A stretch of 64,000 bases of DNA from Streptomyces zaomyceticus (GCF_014656215.1 NZ_BNBZ01000001.1:372001-436000); one strand, 5' to 3'; positions 26,262 through 35,949 are shown, numbered from the stretch's first letter. Notes: generated by a model not told the origin, from the letters alone. Numbers and translations: made by a program.

Positions 26262-26350
26262 CCCCGCGGCCACGCCCCTGCGGTGAGCGTCGGGCGCCGC
26301 AGGGGACCTCGGGGGACCTCGTGTCGTACCCGGGAGGGAGAATCGACGCC

Positions 26351-27502
26351 ATGGGGATCACCGCGCGCGGACTCAACCGTTCCACTCTGGCCCGGCAGTT
26401 GCTGCTCGACCGGGAGACGATCGGCGTCGAGGACGCCGTGCGGCGAGTGGTGGCGTTGCAGGCGCAGCAACCGGGCTCGCCCTATGTCGCGTTGTGGAAC
26501 CGCGTCGTGGACTTCGACCCGGCTCGGCTCGACAAGGCCGTGGAGAGTTACGAGTTGGTCAGATCGACCCTGATGCGGCTCACGCTGCACATGGTGCACG
26601 CCGAGGACTACCGGGCCTTCCGGGAGGGCATGGAGCCGACCCTGCGCGGCTCGCGGCTCCACGACCCCCGGTACAAGGCGGCGGGATTCACGGCCGCCGA
26701 CGCCGACGCGCTGCTGCCCGACCTCCTGGAGTACGCCGGGGAGGCGCGGACGGGCGCCCTGATGCGGGAGCGTCTGGAGGCGGCGCGGGGCGGGCCGGTG
26801 GAGTCCGCGGTCTGGCGGATGATGCGGCAGTACGCACCACTGTGGCACGCGCCGACCGGCCCGCCGTGGTCCTTCGGTGCGGCGCAGTCGTTCGTGACGG
26901 CGAGCGCGCCGCTGCCCGTGCTCGGTGATCCGGAGGCGGCGGCGGCCGGGCTCGCCGTCCTGATCCGGCGCTATCTGGAGGGCTTCGGACCGGCGTCCGT
27001 ACCGGACATGGCGCAGTTCACGCTGGCGCCGCGGGGGAAGGTGCGCGAGGCGGTACGGCTCGTCGAGGGCGAGCTCGAGCGGCTGGAGGGGCCCGACGGG
27101 GTGGTGCTCTACGACGTGCCCGGGGCGCCGCTCCCCGACGAGGACGTCCCGGCGCCGCCCCGGCTGATGGCGATGTGGGACAGCGTCCTGCTGGCCTACG
27201 CGGACCGCGGCCGCGTCATCCCGGCCGCGTACCGCAAGCAGGTGATCCGTGTGAACGGCGACACGCTGCCGACGCTGCTCGTCGACGGGTACGTGGCCGG
27301 GGTCTGGCGTCCCGTCGAGGGAGGTGTCGAGGTCGCGGCCTTCCACCCGCTGCCCGCACGGGTGTGGGAGGAGCTCGCGGGCGAGGCCGGGGCGCTCGGC
27401 GGCTTCCTCGCGGCCCGGGACCCCCGCGTCTACAGCCGGTACGACCACTGGTGGGTGAAGGGGCTGCCGGTGGCCGAGACCCGGGTGCTCCCCGCCCTCT
27501 GA
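26351..27502 (+). CDS. winged-helix DNA-binding protein, AlkZ/HTH_42 family
   Basis: 383 residues from ATG 26351 with GGGAGGGAGAA just upstream. It has the AlkZ-family layout: an N-terminal winged helix (LARQLLLDRETIGVEDAVRRVVALQAQQPGSPYVALWNRV), with the Q-x-Q pair (QAQQ) that acts as the catalytic motif in the YtkR2/AlkZ glycosylases, then VRSTLMRLTLHMVHAEDY, a central helical region, and a C-terminal MWDSVLLAYADRGRVIP...LVDGYVAGVW. AlkZ of Streptomyces unhooks interstrand crosslinks. Many relatives are annotated only as winged-helix proteins. Glycosylase activity here is inference. Confidence 0.82.
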   Translation: MGITARGLNRSTLARQLLLDRETIGVEDAVRRVVALQAQQPGSPYVALWNRVVDFDPARLDKAVESYELVRSTLMRLTLHMVHAEDYRAFREGMEPTLRGSRLHDPRYKAAGFTAADADALLPDLLEYAGEARTGALMRERLEAARGGPVESAVWRMMRQYAPLWHAPTGPPWSFGAAQSFVTASAPLPVLGDPEAAAAGLAVLIRRYLEGFGPASVPDMAQFTLAPRGKVREAVRLVEGELERLEGPDGVVLYDVPGAPLPDEDVPAPPRLMAMWDSVLLAYADRGRVIPAAYRKQVIRVNGDTLPTLLVDGYVAGVWRPVEGGVEVAAFHPLPARVWEELAGEAGALGGFLAARDPRVYSRYDHWWVKGLPVAETRVLPAL

Positions 27503-27525
27503 CGGTCGCGGACCGGCCGTGCGCG

Positions 27526-27587
27526 GCGCCCTTCCCGGCCGCGGATCACCCCGGCGCCGCGCCCTTCCCGCCGCCGCGGATCACCCC
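27526..27587. repeat. imperfect 27-30 bp direct repeat between AlkZ-like gene and kdpC
   Basis: GCGCCCTTCCCG followed by CCGCGGATCACCCC occurs twice (27526-27552 and 27559-27587, the second with a few extra bases). The second copy runs across the kdpC stop codon. Confidence 0.6.
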
Positions 27588-28255
27588 TTCGCCGCCACCA
27601 GCTCCTTCAGCGCGATGTTGAGCCGCAGGACGTTGACGCGGGGCTCGCCGACGAAGCCGAGGATGCGGGCGTCGGTGTGGTCGGCGACCAGCCGGTCGAC
27701 CGCCGCGACGTCCAGCCGGTTCCTCTCGGCGATCCGGTGGACCTGGAGCTTCGCGTACTCCGGGGAGATGTGCGGGTCCAGGCCGGAGCCGGAGGAGGTG
27801 ACCGCGTCGGCGGGGACGTCCGAGGGCTTCACCTCGTACGAGGCCGTCGAGTTGTCCTTGATCACGGTGGCCTTCGCGTCCTTGACCCACCCGATCAGCT
27901 CCGCGTTGTCGCCCGCGCGGTTCGTGGCACCGGAGAGGATGATCGAGTACCGGGTGTTGACGCTGTTGGAGCCCAGGCCGTTCGACGGGCGCGGCTGGAA
28001 CCACCTCAGGTCCGGCGCAGCCGTCTCCTCGCCCTCCTTCAGCGGCAGGCGGTAGGTCTGGCCGATGAGTTCGGAGCCGACGACCCGGCCGCTCGCGTCG
28101 GTGACCTCGGAGCCGTTCGCCTTGCCGGGGAAGGCCACTTGGGCGATGCCGGTGACGGCGAGCGGGTAGAGGACGCCGCACACGACGGTGAGGACGAGGA
28201 GGGCGCGGAGGCCGGCCCAGAGCAGGCGTCCGGTGCTTCCTACGGAGTTGTTCAT
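27581..28255 (-). CDS. kdpC: potassium-transporting ATPase KdpC subunit
   Basis: 224 residues from ATG 28255. A single N-terminal membrane helix (ALLVLTVVCGVLYPLAVTGIAQ) is followed by the conserved GSELIGQ, RYSIILSGATN and SGSGLDPHISPEYAKLQVHRIAERN (DPHIS motif), then LNIALKELV. KdpC stabilises the KdpFABC complex and raises its ATP affinity. It follows kdpB by 5 bp in the operon order F-A-B-C. Confidence 0.96.
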   Translation of the reverse strand: MNNSVGSTGRLLWAGLRALLVLTVVCGVLYPLAVTGIAQVAFPGKANGSEVTDASGRVVGSELIGQTYRLPLKEGEETAAPDLRWFQPRPSNGLGSNSVNTRYSIILSGATNRAGDNAELIGWVKDAKATVIKDNSTASYEVKPSDVPADAVTSSGSGLDPHISPEYAKLQVHRIAERNRLDVAAVDRLVADHTDARILGFVGEPRVNVLRLNIALKELVAAKG

Positions 28256-28260
28256 GATCG

Positions 28261-30378
28261 TCAGCCGATCCCGGGGATGAGGGAGAGAAGGAGGTCGATG
28301 ATCTTGATGCCGATGAACGGGGCGATCAGGCCGCCGAGGCCGTAGATCCCGAGGTTCCGCCGCAGCATCGAGTCCGCGCTGGACGGCCGGTAGCGCACGC
28401 CCTTGAGGGCGAGGGGCACGAGCGCGACGATGATCAGCGCGTTGAAGACGACGGCCGAGAGGATCGCGGACTCGGGCGAGGTCAGGCCCATGATGTTGAG
28501 CTTGTCGAGGCTCGGGTAGGCGACGGCGAACATCGCGGGGATGATCGCGAAGTACTTCGCCACATCGTTGGCGATCGAGAACGTCGTCAACGCGCCCCGG
28601 GTGATCAGGAGTTGCTTGCCGATCTCGACGATCTCAATGAGCTTGGTCGGGTTGGAGTCGAGGTCGACCATGTTGCCGGCCTCCTTCGCGGCCGACGTGC
28701 CCGTGTTCATCGCGACACCGACGTCCGCCTGGGCGAGCGCGGGTGCGTCGTTCGTGCCGTCGCCGGTCATCGCGACCAGCTTCCCGCCCGCCTGCTCGCG
28801 CTTGATGAGGGCCATCTTGTCCTCGGGGGTGGCCTCGGCGAGGAAGTCGTCGACGCCCGCCTCCTCGGCGATGGCCTTCGCGGTCAGCGGGTTGTCACCC
28901 GTGATCATGACCGTGCGGATGCCCATGCGGCGCAGCTCGTCGAACCGCTCCCGCATGCCCTCCTTCACGACGTCCTTCAGGTGGATGACACCGAGGACAC
29001 GCGCGCCCCCGTCGTCCTCCAGAGCCACCAGGAGCGGCGTGCCGCCGGCCTGGGAGATCCGGTCCGTGAGCGTCTGCGCGTCCTCGGAGACACTGCCGCC
29101 CCGCTCCTGCACCCAGGCCACGACCGAACCGGTCGCACCCTTGCGCACCTTGCGTCCGGCCCCGTGCTCGACGAGGTCGACGCCCGACATACGGGTCTGG
29201 GCGGTGAACTCGACCCACTCGGCGCCGGCGAGTTCGCCCTGGTGGCGCTCCCGGAGGCCGTACCTCTCCTTCGCCAGGACCACGATCGAGCGGCCCTCGG
29301 GCGTCTCGTCGGCGAGCGAGGAGAGCTGGGCGGCGTCGGCCAGTTCGGCCTCCGTCGTCCCGGCCACCGGGGCGAACTCCGCGGCCTGGCGGTTGCCGAG
29401 GGTAATGGTGCCCGTCTTGTCGAGGAGCAGGGTCGACACGTCGCCGGCCGCCTCCACCGCGCGGCCGGACATCGCCAGGACGTTGCGCTGCACGAGCCGG
29501 TCCATGCCGGCGATGCCGATCGCGGAGAGCAGCGCGCCGATCGTCGTCGGGATCAGGCACACCAGCAGGGCCGTGAGGACGATGAGGGAGGTCTGCTTGT
29601 CGGCCCCGGCGTAGATCGCGAAGGGCTTCAGGGTGACGACCGCGAGCAGGAAGACGATGGTCAGCGAGGCGAGCAGGATGTTGAGGGCGATCTCGTTCGG
29701 CGTCTTCTGCCGGGCCGCGCCCTCGACCAGGTTGATCATGCGGTCGATGAAGGTCTCGCCGGGCTTCGTCGTGATCTTGACGACGATCCGGTCGGACAGC
29801 ACCTTCGTGCCGCCCGTCACCGCGCAGCGGTCGCCACCGGACTCTCGGATCACGGGGGCGGACTCACCGGTGATGGCGGACTCGTCGACCGAGGCCACAC
29901 CCTCGACGACGTCGCCGTCGCCGGGGATGATGTCGCCGGCCTCGCAGACGACCAGGTCGCCGATGCGCAGCTCCGTACCCGGGACCCTCTCCTCGTCCGT
30001 GCCGGTGATCCGGCGGGCGACCGTGTCCGTCTTGGCCTTGCGCAGGGTGTCGGCCTGGGCCTTGCCGCGGCCCTCGGCGACCGCCTCCGCCAGGTTGGCG
30101 AAGACCGTGGTCAGCCACAGCCAGGCGGTGATCGCCCAGCCGAACCAGTCCCCCGGGTTCATGACCGCGAGCACCGTGGTCACGATCGAGCCGATCAGCA
30201 CCACGAACATGACGGGGGACTTGACCATGACCCGCGGGTCGAGCTTCCTGATCGCGTCCGGGAAGGACGTGACCAGCTGCTTCGGGTCGAACAGTCCGCC
30301 GCCGACGCGTCCGGTCTCGGCCGGCCGGCCGCTGGGCGCCCCGGACTGCGGGGGCCGGGTGGGAGTGATGGCGCTCAT
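28261..30378 (-). CDS. kdpB: potassium-transporting ATPase KdpB subunit (P-type ATPase)
   Basis: 705 residues. ATG 30378 overlaps the kdpA stop (ATGA). It has the phosphorylation motif [13 protein letters not shown] with catalytic Asp320, the actuator loop [12 protein letters not shown] (TGES), [22 protein letters not shown] in the P-domain, and the expected seven membrane helices. KdpB hydrolyses ATP to power high-affinity K+ uptake through KdpA. The 25-residue Pro/Gly-rich N-terminal tail is typical of actinobacterial homologues. Confidence 0.97.
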   Translation of the reverse strand: MSAITPTRPPQSGAPSGRPAETGRVGGGLFDPKQLVTSFPDAIRKLDPRVMVKSPVMFVVLIGSIVTTVLAVMNPGDWFGWAITAWLWLTTVFANLAEAVAEGRGKAQADTLRKAKTDTVARRITGTDEERVPGTELRIGDLVVCEAGDIIPGDGDVVEGVASVDESAITGESAPVIRESGGDRCAVTGGTKVLSDRIVVKITTKPGETFIDRMINLVEGAARQKTPNEIALNILLASLTIVFLLAVVTLKPFAIYAGADKQTSLIVLTALLVCLIPTTIGALLSAIGIAGMDRLVQRNVLAMSGRAVEAAGDVSTLLLDKTGTITLGNRQAAEFAPVAGTTEAELADAAQLSSLADETPEGRSIVVLAKERYGLRERHQGELAGAEWVEFTAQTRMSGVDLVEHGAGRKVRKGATGSVVAWVQERGGSVSEDAQTLTDRISQAGGTPLLVALEDDGGARVLGVIHLKDVVKEGMRERFDELRRMGIRTVMITGDNPLTAKAIAEEAGVDDFLAEATPEDKMALIKREQAGGKLVAMTGDGTNDAPALAQADVGVAMNTGTSAAKEAGNMVDLDSNPTKLIEIVEIGKQLLITRGALTTFSIANDVAKYFAIIPAMFAVAYPSLDKLNIMGLTSPESAILSAVVFNALIIVALVPLALKGVRYRPSSADSMLRRNLGIYGLGGLIAPFIGIKIIDLLLSLIPGIG

Positions 30379-32039
30379 GCTGCGAGCCCTTCGGCGAGCG
30401 GTCCCAGCGCGAGCGCCGGGAAGTAGGTGAGACCGGTGACGATGAGGATCGTGCCGACCAGCAGGCCGGTGAACAGCGGCTTCTCCGTCCGCAGGGTGCC
30501 TGCCGTCTCCGGGACGGGCTTCTGCTCGGCCAGCGAACCGGCCAGCGCGAGGACGAACACCATGGGCAGGAACCGGCCGAGGAGCATCGCGATGCCGATG
30601 GTCGTGTTGAACCACTGGGTGTCCGCGTTCAGACCGGCGAAGGCCGAGCCGTTGTTGTTGGCGCCCGAGGTGTAGGCGTAGAGGATCTCGGAGAAGCCGT
30701 GCGCACCGGAGTTGGTCATCGAGTGCGACGGTGTGTCCAGCGCCATCGCGACGGCGGTGAAGCCGAGGACGAGCGCCGGGGTGACGAGGATGTAGCAGGC
30801 GGCGAACTTGATCTCGCGGGTGCCGATCTTCTTGCCCAGGTACTCGGGCGTGCGGCCGACCATCAGGCCGGCGATGAACACCGCGATGATCGCCATGATC
30901 AGCATGCCGTAGAGGCCGGAGCCGACGCCGCCGGGCGCGATCTCGCCGAGCTGCATGCCCAGCATCGTGATGCCGCCGCCGAAGCCGGTGTACGAGGAGT
31001 GGAAGGAGTTCACCGCTCCCGTCGAGGTGAGCGTGGTGGCGACCGCGAAGATCGACGAGCCGGCGATGCCGAACCGGGTCTCCTTGCCCTCCATCGCGCC
31101 GCCGGCGAGGTCGAAGGCCGGGCCGTGGTGGGCGAACTCGGTCCACATCATCAGTGCGGTGAAGCCGACCCAGATCGTGGCCATCGTGCCGAGGATCGCG
31201 TACCCCTGCTTCAGTGAGCCGACCATGCGGCCGAAGGTCCGCGTCAGCGCGAAGGGGATCACCAGGATCAGGTAGATCTCGAAGAGGTTGGAGAGACCGT
31301 TGGGGTTCTCGAAGGGGTGGGCCGAGTTGGCGTTGAAGTAACCGCCGCCGTTCGTTCCCAGCTCCTTGATGACCTCCTGCGAGGCCACCGCCCCGCCGTT
31401 CCACTGCTGCGCACCGCCCGTGAACTGCCCGACCTCGTGGATGCCGGCGAAGTTCTGGATCGCGCCGCAGGCGACGAGGACGAGGGCGCCGATCACGGAG
31501 ATCGGCAGCAGGATGCGGATCGTGCCCCGGACCAGGTCGGCCCAGAAGTTGCCCAGCTCACCCGTACGGGACCGGGCGAAGCCGCGGACGAGGGCGACCG
31601 CGACGGCGATGCCCACCGCCGCCGACAGGAAGTTCTGCACCGCCAGGCCGCCGGTCTGCACGACGTGGCCCATGGCCTGCTCGCCGTAGTACGACTGCCA
31701 GTTGGTGTTCGCGACGAAGGAGGCGGCCGTGTTGAAGGCCTGGTCCGGGTCGATCGACACGAAGCCGAGCGAGCCGGGCAGCGAACCCTGCACCCGCTGG
31801 AGCAGATAGAGGAAGAGGAGGCCGGCCGCGGAGAAGGCGAGGACACCGCGCAGGTACGCGGGCCAGCGCATCTCCACCGACGGGTCGGCACCGATGCCCT
31901 TGTAGATCCACTTCTCCACCCGGAGGTGCTTCTCGGAGGAGTAGACCCGGGCCATGTGGTCACCCAGCGGGCGGTACGACAGGCCGAGCGCGACCAGAAG
32001 GGCGAGGAGCTGGAGGACGCCGGCAAGAACGGGACTCAT
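30375..32039 (-). CDS. kdpA: potassium-transporting ATPase KdpA subunit (channel-like)
   Basis: 554 residues from ATG 32039, 8 bp after the kdpF stop. A polytopic membrane protein with the four pore loops of the SKT superfamily: [55 protein letters not shown] and [11 protein letters not shown]. The TNGGGYF loop is the main selectivity filter. It carries K+ into the cell as part of KdpFABC. The C-terminal TGA lies within the ATG of kdpB. Confidence 0.97.
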   Translation of the reverse strand: MSPVLAGVLQLLALLVALGLSYRPLGDHMARVYSSEKHLRVEKWIYKGIGADPSVEMRWPAYLRGVLAFSAAGLLFLYLLQRVQGSLPGSLGFVSIDPDQAFNTAASFVANTNWQSYYGEQAMGHVVQTGGLAVQNFLSAAVGIAVAVALVRGFARSRTGELGNFWADLVRGTIRILLPISVIGALVLVACGAIQNFAGIHEVGQFTGGAQQWNGGAVASQEVIKELGTNGGGYFNANSAHPFENPNGLSNLFEIYLILVIPFALTRTFGRMVGSLKQGYAILGTMATIWVGFTALMMWTEFAHHGPAFDLAGGAMEGKETRFGIAGSSIFAVATTLTSTGAVNSFHSSYTGFGGGITMLGMQLGEIAPGGVGSGLYGMLIMAIIAVFIAGLMVGRTPEYLGKKIGTREIKFAACYILVTPALVLGFTAVAMALDTPSHSMTNSGAHGFSEILYAYTSGANNNGSAFAGLNADTQWFNTTIGIAMLLGRFLPMVFVLALAGSLAEQKPVPETAGTLRTEKPLFTGLLVGTILIVTGLTYFPALALGPLAEGLAA

Positions 32040-32047
32040 GATCGGCC

Positions 32048-32137
32048 TCAGAACCTCTCGGGCTTGACGAGGGCGAGGACGAGGTAGCCCAGGAGGGCGG
32101 CGGCCACCAGCAGACCGACGATGTTCTCGGCACTCAC
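32048..32137 (-). CDS. kdpF: K(+)-transporting ATPase subunit KdpF (29 aa)
   Basis: GTG 32137 to TGA 32048. The peptide begins [19 protein letters not shown] and ends with the family hallmark Y-L-x-x-A-L-x-x-P-E-R-F ([13 protein letters not shown]). It is a single membrane helix that stabilises the Kdp complex. The GTG start overlaps the stop of a 27-residue upstream frame (GTGA), and kdpA starts 8 bp downstream. Confidence 0.93.
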   Translation of the reverse strand: MSAENIVGLLVAAALLGYLVLALVKPERF

Positions 32138-32217
32138 AGCTTGGCCACCCCCTTGGCGATGAAGGCCACCAGCGCGAAGACCGCGATCGTGGTGACGACG
32201 AAGGCCACGTCGGCCAT
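32134..32217 (-). CDS. 27-residue membrane peptide coupled upstream of kdpF
   Basis: ATG 32217, GGGAG 6 nt upstream (reading CCGGGAGCTCACG-ATG), stop TGA 32134-32136 sharing bases with the kdpF GTG. The peptide ([20 protein letters not shown] then AKGVAKL) is one hydrophobic helix with a basic C-terminus, in the style of KdpF but lacking PERF. It is too short for standard gene callers. The good ribosome site, the four-base overlap with kdpF and the membrane-helix composition make it a likely first gene of the operon. It may regulate or assemble the pump, or simply couple translation. Confidence 0.7.
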   Translation of the reverse strand: MADVAFVVTTIAVFALVAFIAKGVAKL

Positions 32218-32611
32218 CGTGAGCTCCCGGATGCAGGAAGAAGGAAGAAAGGGTTCTCGGACGAGAAACGGATTCTCGGACGAGATGAGGAAACCTCTCC
32301 CCGGCCGCCTCGCCGCCTCCGTTGACGTGCCCCTAACGCCGCCCGAGCCCGTCTTGACGCGTCCCGTACGTCCGGGTGACCCGGCCCACAGGTTCCGGGC
32401 TCCCCCGGGTTCGGCGCCCACCCATTGCCACTGGCCGGAAGGGGACATATCTTCGAGCGACACCTACGGACCGGGATGCTCGTCAGTCCCGGGGCGGCCC
32501 GCCGTTCACGGGCCGGACGGCGGGGAGCGGAACCCTCGGGGACGACGGGGACGCTGGACGCCGGGCGTACGGGATATCCGTATCCACGTACCCGCAGGAG
32601 CTGAGCAGCAC
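32218..32611. other. 394-bp divergent control region of kdp operon and uricase
   Basis: No gene is seen. It contains a purine-rich kdp leader (32230-32255), two copies of the palindrome TCTCGGACGAGA (32255-32266 and 32274-32285), and two TTGACG hexamers (about 32322 and 32354) that could be -35 elements for the uricase side. No matching -10 is clear. No kdpDE genes are nearby. Confidence 0.6.
32255..32285. promoter_or_regulatory. tandem 12-bp palindromes upstream of kdp
   Basis: TCTCG-GA-CGAGA occurs at 32255-32266 and 32274-32285, start-to-start 19 bp, i.e. nearly two helical turns. They lie 38-68 bp upstream of the 27-residue leader ATG. Two identical dyads at this spacing suggest a dimeric regulator binding on one face of the helix. 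Confidence 0.6.
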
Positions 32612-33529
32612 ATGAGCAAGCACGTCCTGGCGCAGAACCAGTACGGCAAGGCCGAGAACCGCATCGTCGCCGTGACCCGCAAGGGCAACGACGGCGCGTG
32701 GCACGAGATCCGCGACCTGAACGTGTCGGTGGCGCTGCGCGGCGAGTACCGCGACGTCCATCTGACCGGCGACAACGGCAACTGCCTGCCGACCGACACC
32801 ACCAAGAACACGGTCTACGCCTTCGCCAAGGAGCACGGCGTGGCCTCCCCCGAGGCCTTCGGCATCCTCCTGGCCAAGCACTTCGTGACCTCGCAGGCGG
32901 TGATCCACGAGGCGCAGATCCGGGTGGAGGAGTACGCCTGGGAGCGGATATCCGTCCCCACCCGCAAGGAGCAGCACTCCTTCGCCCGCAAGGGCCAGGA
33001 GGTCCGCACCGCGCAGATCACCTACTCGGCGAACACCGGGCTCCAGGTCCTCTCGGGCCTCAAGGACCTCACCGTCATGAACTCGACGAACTCCGAGTTC
33101 CACGGCTTCATCAAGGACAGGTACACGACGCTCCAGGAGGCGTACGACCGGATCCTCGCCACCAAGGTGACCGCCCGCTGGGCGAACTCGGCGCCGGCGG
33201 CCGCGGACGAGGAGCACGACTGGGACCGCTCCTACCAGAAGGTGCGCCGTCACATGCTGGAGGCGTTCGCGGAGACGTACAGCTACTCGCTCCAGCAGAC
33301 GCTGCACGCGATGGCCGACCGGGTCCTCGACAACGTCTCCACGGTCAACGAGGTCCGGCTCAACCTGCCGAACAAGCACCACTTCCTGGTGGACCTGGAG
33401 CCCTTCGGCCTCGAGAACGACAACGAGGTCTACTTCGCCGCGGACCGGATGTACGGCCTCATCGAAGGCACCATCCACCGGGACGGCGTGCAGCCGGTGA
33501 TCGCGACCAGCGACTGGATCACCGCCTGA
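32612..33529 (+). CDS. factor-independent urate hydroxylase (uricase)
   Basis: 305 residues from ATG 32612 with GCAGGAG upstream. The T-fold tandem shows the uricase signatures: [44 protein letters not shown] (the catalytic Lys-Thr region), [29 protein letters not shown] and [38 protein letters not shown]. It oxidises urate to 5-hydroxyisourate in purine catabolism without a cofactor. No other purine-degradation gene adjoins it, but a PucR-family regulator lies 2.4 kb downstream. It converges on the FluC genes with a 9-bp gap. Confidence 0.96.
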   Translation: MSKHVLAQNQYGKAENRIVAVTRKGNDGAWHEIRDLNVSVALRGEYRDVHLTGDNGNCLPTDTTKNTVYAFAKEHGVASPEAFGILLAKHFVTSQAVIHEAQIRVEEYAWERISVPTRKEQHSFARKGQEVRTAQITYSANTGLQVLSGLKDLTVMNSTNSEFHGFIKDRYTTLQEAYDRILATKVTARWANSAPAAADEEHDWDRSYQKVRRHMLEAFAETYSYSLQQTLHAMADRVLDNVSTVNEVRLNLPNKHHFLVDLEPFGLENDNEVYFAADRMYGLIEGTIHRDGVQPVIATSDWITA

Positions 33530-33538
33530 GGCGGCGGA

Positions 33539-33892
33539 TCACCACAGCCCGGCCGTCTCCACTCCCAGCCATACGGCTCCGAGCCCGGCGGCCAGGCTCC
33601 CGGCGACGTTGAGCGCCGCGTACCCCTTCGCCCCGTCCTCGTACAGCTTCAGCGTCTCGTACGAGAAGGTCGAGTACGTGGTCAGCGCCCCACACAGGCC
33701 CGTGCCGAGCAGCAGATGGACCTGGGCCGAGGTCACCCCGGTGAGCAGCCCGAGGACGAAGGAGCCGACGACGTTCACGAGGAACGTGCCCCAGGGGAAG
33801 CCGGGGCCGAACCGGGCCCGCGCCGCGCGGTCCGTGAGGTAGCGCAGGGGCGCGCCGACGGAGGCTCCGGCGATCACGAGCAGCCAGTTCAC
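33539..33892 (-). CDS. crcB: fluoride efflux channel FluC/CrcB, subunit 2
   Basis: 117 residues from GTG 33892, overlapping the upstream crcB stop (GTGA). Four membrane helices; Fluc motifs [31 protein letters not shown] (with the pore Asn) and [18 protein letters not shown] (polar track and Na+ site TTYSTFS). Fluc proteins are antiparallel dimers that export F-. Actinobacteria often carry two adjacent genes, consistent with a heterodimer. Confidence 0.95.
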   Translation of the reverse strand: MNWLLVIAGASVGAPLRYLTDRAARARFGPGFPWGTFLVNVVGSFVLGLLTGVTSAQVHLLLGTGLCGALTTYSTFSYETLKLYEDGAKGYAALNVAGSLAAGLGAVWLGVETAGLW

Positions 33893-34317
33893 GCCCGCCC
33901 CCTCCTCGGGTGCACGGCCCTGGTGACGGCGACCCCGGCACCCACGCCGAGGAGCGCGGTGACCGCGGTCGCGCCGAGGTAGAGCAGACCGCGCGTCGGG
34001 TCGCCCGCGCTCAGCAGCCGCTCCGTTTCGAGGCTGTACGTGGAGAAGGTGGTGAACCCGCCGCAGAACCCGGTGCCGAGGAAGGGGCGGAGGAGCGGGT
34101 GCGGGGGCTCGGACGACCACTCGGCCGGCCGCTCCGTCAGGAGGACCATCAGCACACCCAGCAGGGCGCAGCCGAGCACGTTCACCGTGAACGTCGTCCA
34201 GGGGAAGGCGCCTTCGGGGGTCGGCCACAGCAGCCCCGCGCCGTAGCGGGCGGTCGCGCCGAGGGCGCCGCCGGCGGCCACCACCCCGGCGACCGGCAGT
34301 TCGGCGCGGAGTCGCAT
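33889..34317 (-). CDS. crcB: fluoride efflux channel FluC/CrcB, subunit 1
   Basis: 142 residues from ATG 34317; a GTG directly before it (34320) is an equally possible start. Motifs: [33 protein letters not shown] and [18 protein letters not shown]. Four membrane helices and a basic C-terminus ([10 protein letters not shown]). Its stop overlaps the second crcB gene, so the two are translated together, as expected for a heterodimeric fluoride channel. No fluoride riboswitch is recognised upstream. Confidence 0.94.
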   Translation of the reverse strand: MRLRAELPVAGVVAAGGALGATARYGAGLLWPTPEGAFPWTTFTVNVLGCALLGVLMVLLTERPAEWSSEPPHPLLRPFLGTGFCGGFTTFSTYSLETERLLSAGDPTRGLLYLGATAVTALLGVGAGVAVTRAVHPRRGRA

Positions 34318-34679
34318 CACCCCAGCCTACGAGGGACGGATCAAGGCGAGGCGCACAGGCACGAACCCCGGCCTGGGGCATTAACCGGAGTCCGGCCCGT
34401 GCAGCCTCGCTCTGCGATGGTCCGGCCACGCCCTGCGACGGGTCAAAGCCGGGCCGGAGAGTCTGTCAGATCCCCCGAGGGGTATTCGGGAAGGCCTTCC
34501 CCGGGGTCCCCGCGGGGCGGGTGAAGACGGCTTCGACCTGCGACGACACGACGAGAGGTGGTCCGGCCACCATCCGGCGGCCGATTCGGGTGCCGGGTAC
34601 ACCTCGTCCCCGGGGGCGGGTACGGGCGACGGTGGTGGAGCAGCGGGAGGGAGCTGCGCAACCTTCGGGCAGGAGTGTC
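34318..34679. other. intergenic region upstream of the transposase-like gene
   Basis: 362 bp between divergent crcB and the transposase-derived gene. It holds a 14-bp palindrome GGGAAGGCCTTCCC at 34488-34501 next to CCCCGAGGGG (34473-34482). An in-frame ATG at 34521 exists but lacks a ribosome site. No terminal inverted repeats of an insertion sequence are evident here. Confidence 0.55.
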
Positions 34680-35942
34680 GTGAGTACATCCGTCGCAACC
34701 AAGCGCAGGGCCGTCACCGGGGCTGTCTCCCCGGCCGTTCCCCTGGGCGTCGTCAGGTCCGTCGGCGCGGCCGGCTCGCGCGAGGACGTCTACGCCGAGC
34801 TGTGTGGCGCGCTGTTCTCCGGCTTCCCGCGCCGTGACCAGCGCCTCAAGGCCGAGCAGTACCTGCACGGCCTGCTCACCGCGCAGGGCCGCAAGTCCAT
34901 CCGCAACATCGCCGCGCAGATAGGTGGTCCCGCGGCCGAGCAGAGCCTGCACCACTTCGTCTCCAGCTCCACCTGGGACTGGCAGCCGATGCGGGCGTCG
35001 CTCGCCCGGTATCTGGAGCGGAACAGCTGCCCGCAGGCCTGGGTGGTGCGGCCCATGCCGATCCCGAAGGCCGGGGAGCACTCGGTGGGCGTGGACCGGC
35101 GCTTCGACCCGGAGCGCGGCCAGGTCTTCCACGGTCAGCAGGCCTTCGGGGTGTGGTTCGCGAGCGACGAGCTGAGCGTGCCCGTCAACTGGCGTCTGTT
35201 CCTGCCGGATCCCTGGGTGAACGACCGCACGAGGCGCGATCGTGCGGAGGTTCCCCAGGAGGCCGGCGAGGAGACCCTCGAGGAGTGCGCGGTCGCCGCG
35301 GCGCTGGACACGGCCCGCTGGTCCGACGTCAGCCGCAAGCCGGTGCTGCTGGACATCCGGGGCGGTGCGGGGCGGGCGGCCCTCACCCGGCTCGCCGGGG
35401 CCGGGGTGCCGGTCGTGGCCCGGATCGGTCCGGGGTCCCGGCTCGCGATCGCCGACCGTTCGCTGCCCGGTTTCGGGGCGGGGCCGCTGTCCGCCGTCCA
35501 GATCCTGGAGTCGCTCAAGGGGCTGCGCAGGCCGGTGAGCTGGGTGGACACCGTGGCCGGCGCGCGGACTTCGCGGACCTCGCTCGCCACCGCCGTCCGG
35601 GTGGCGCTGCCCACGCCGGGCGGGGAGCGGATGCGGCCGCTGGTGCTGCTCGGTGAGTGGGACGACCCCCGGCGTGCGCCGTCCCGGGTGTGGATCAGCG
35701 ATCTGACCGGTTCGCCGGTCGGCTCCCTGCTGCGGCTGACGAAGCTGGCCCGCCGGGTGGAGCGGGACTTCGTCGAGGTCGGCGAGGGGGCGGGGCTGCG
35801 GGACTTCGTGGGCCGCTCGTTCCGCGGCTGGCACCGGCACATCACGCTGGCGTCGGCGGCCCACGCGGCGACGGTCCTGGCCGCCAGCGACTGGGAGTCG
35901 TCCTACGGCTCCGGCTACGGCTCGGGGCGCTCGGCGAGCTGA
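34680..35942 (+). CDS. IS701-type DDE transposase homologue, probably inactive/domesticated
   Basis: 420 residues from GTG 34680 with AGGAG 4-5 nt upstream. The DDE_5 layout is recognisable: RRDQRLKAEQYLHGLL, KSIRNIAAQIGG, HHFVSSSTWDW, then PKAGEHSVGVDRRFD, the NWRLFLPDPWVND segment, and C-terminal GRSFRGWHRHITLASAAHA. Active members have an Asp in [L/V]VVDETGF..KKG; here it reads VVRPMPIPKAG, with Arg124 in the Asp position. The second Asp (LLDIRGGAG) is present. The third Glu is displaced by one residue (GEGAGL against xExGL). No flanking inverted repeats or target duplication are seen. It is best read as a host-retained, non-transposing protein of unknown role. Confidence 0.8.
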   Translation: MSTSVATKRRAVTGAVSPAVPLGVVRSVGAAGSREDVYAELCGALFSGFPRRDQRLKAEQYLHGLLTAQGRKSIRNIAAQIGGPAAEQSLHHFVSSSTWDWQPMRASLARYLERNSCPQAWVVRPMPIPKAGEHSVGVDRRFDPERGQVFHGQQAFGVWFASDELSVPVNWRLFLPDPWVNDRTRRDRAEVPQEAGEETLEECAVAAALDTARWSDVSRKPVLLDIRGGAGRAALTRLAGAGVPVVARIGPGSRLAIADRSLPGFGAGPLSAVQILESLKGLRRPVSWVDTVAGARTSRTSLATAVRVALPTPGGERMRPLVLLGEWDDPRRAPSRVWISDLTGSPVGSLLRLTKLARRVERDFVEVGEGAGLRDFVGRSFRGWHRHITLASAAHAATVLAASDWESSYGSGYGSGRSAS

Positions 35943-35949
35943 GGCTCTC

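Noticed and set aside
33530..34330. A fluoride riboswitch for the crcB pair.
   Set aside because: No recognisable crcB-motif RNA (GGCGAUGG...pseudoknot) could be seen upstream of 34317 on the minus strand.
34521..34679. An upstream ATG at 34521 as start of the transposase-like gene.
   Set aside because: No ribosome site and an Arg/Pro-rich unaligned N-terminus; GTG 34680 has a well-spaced AGGAG.
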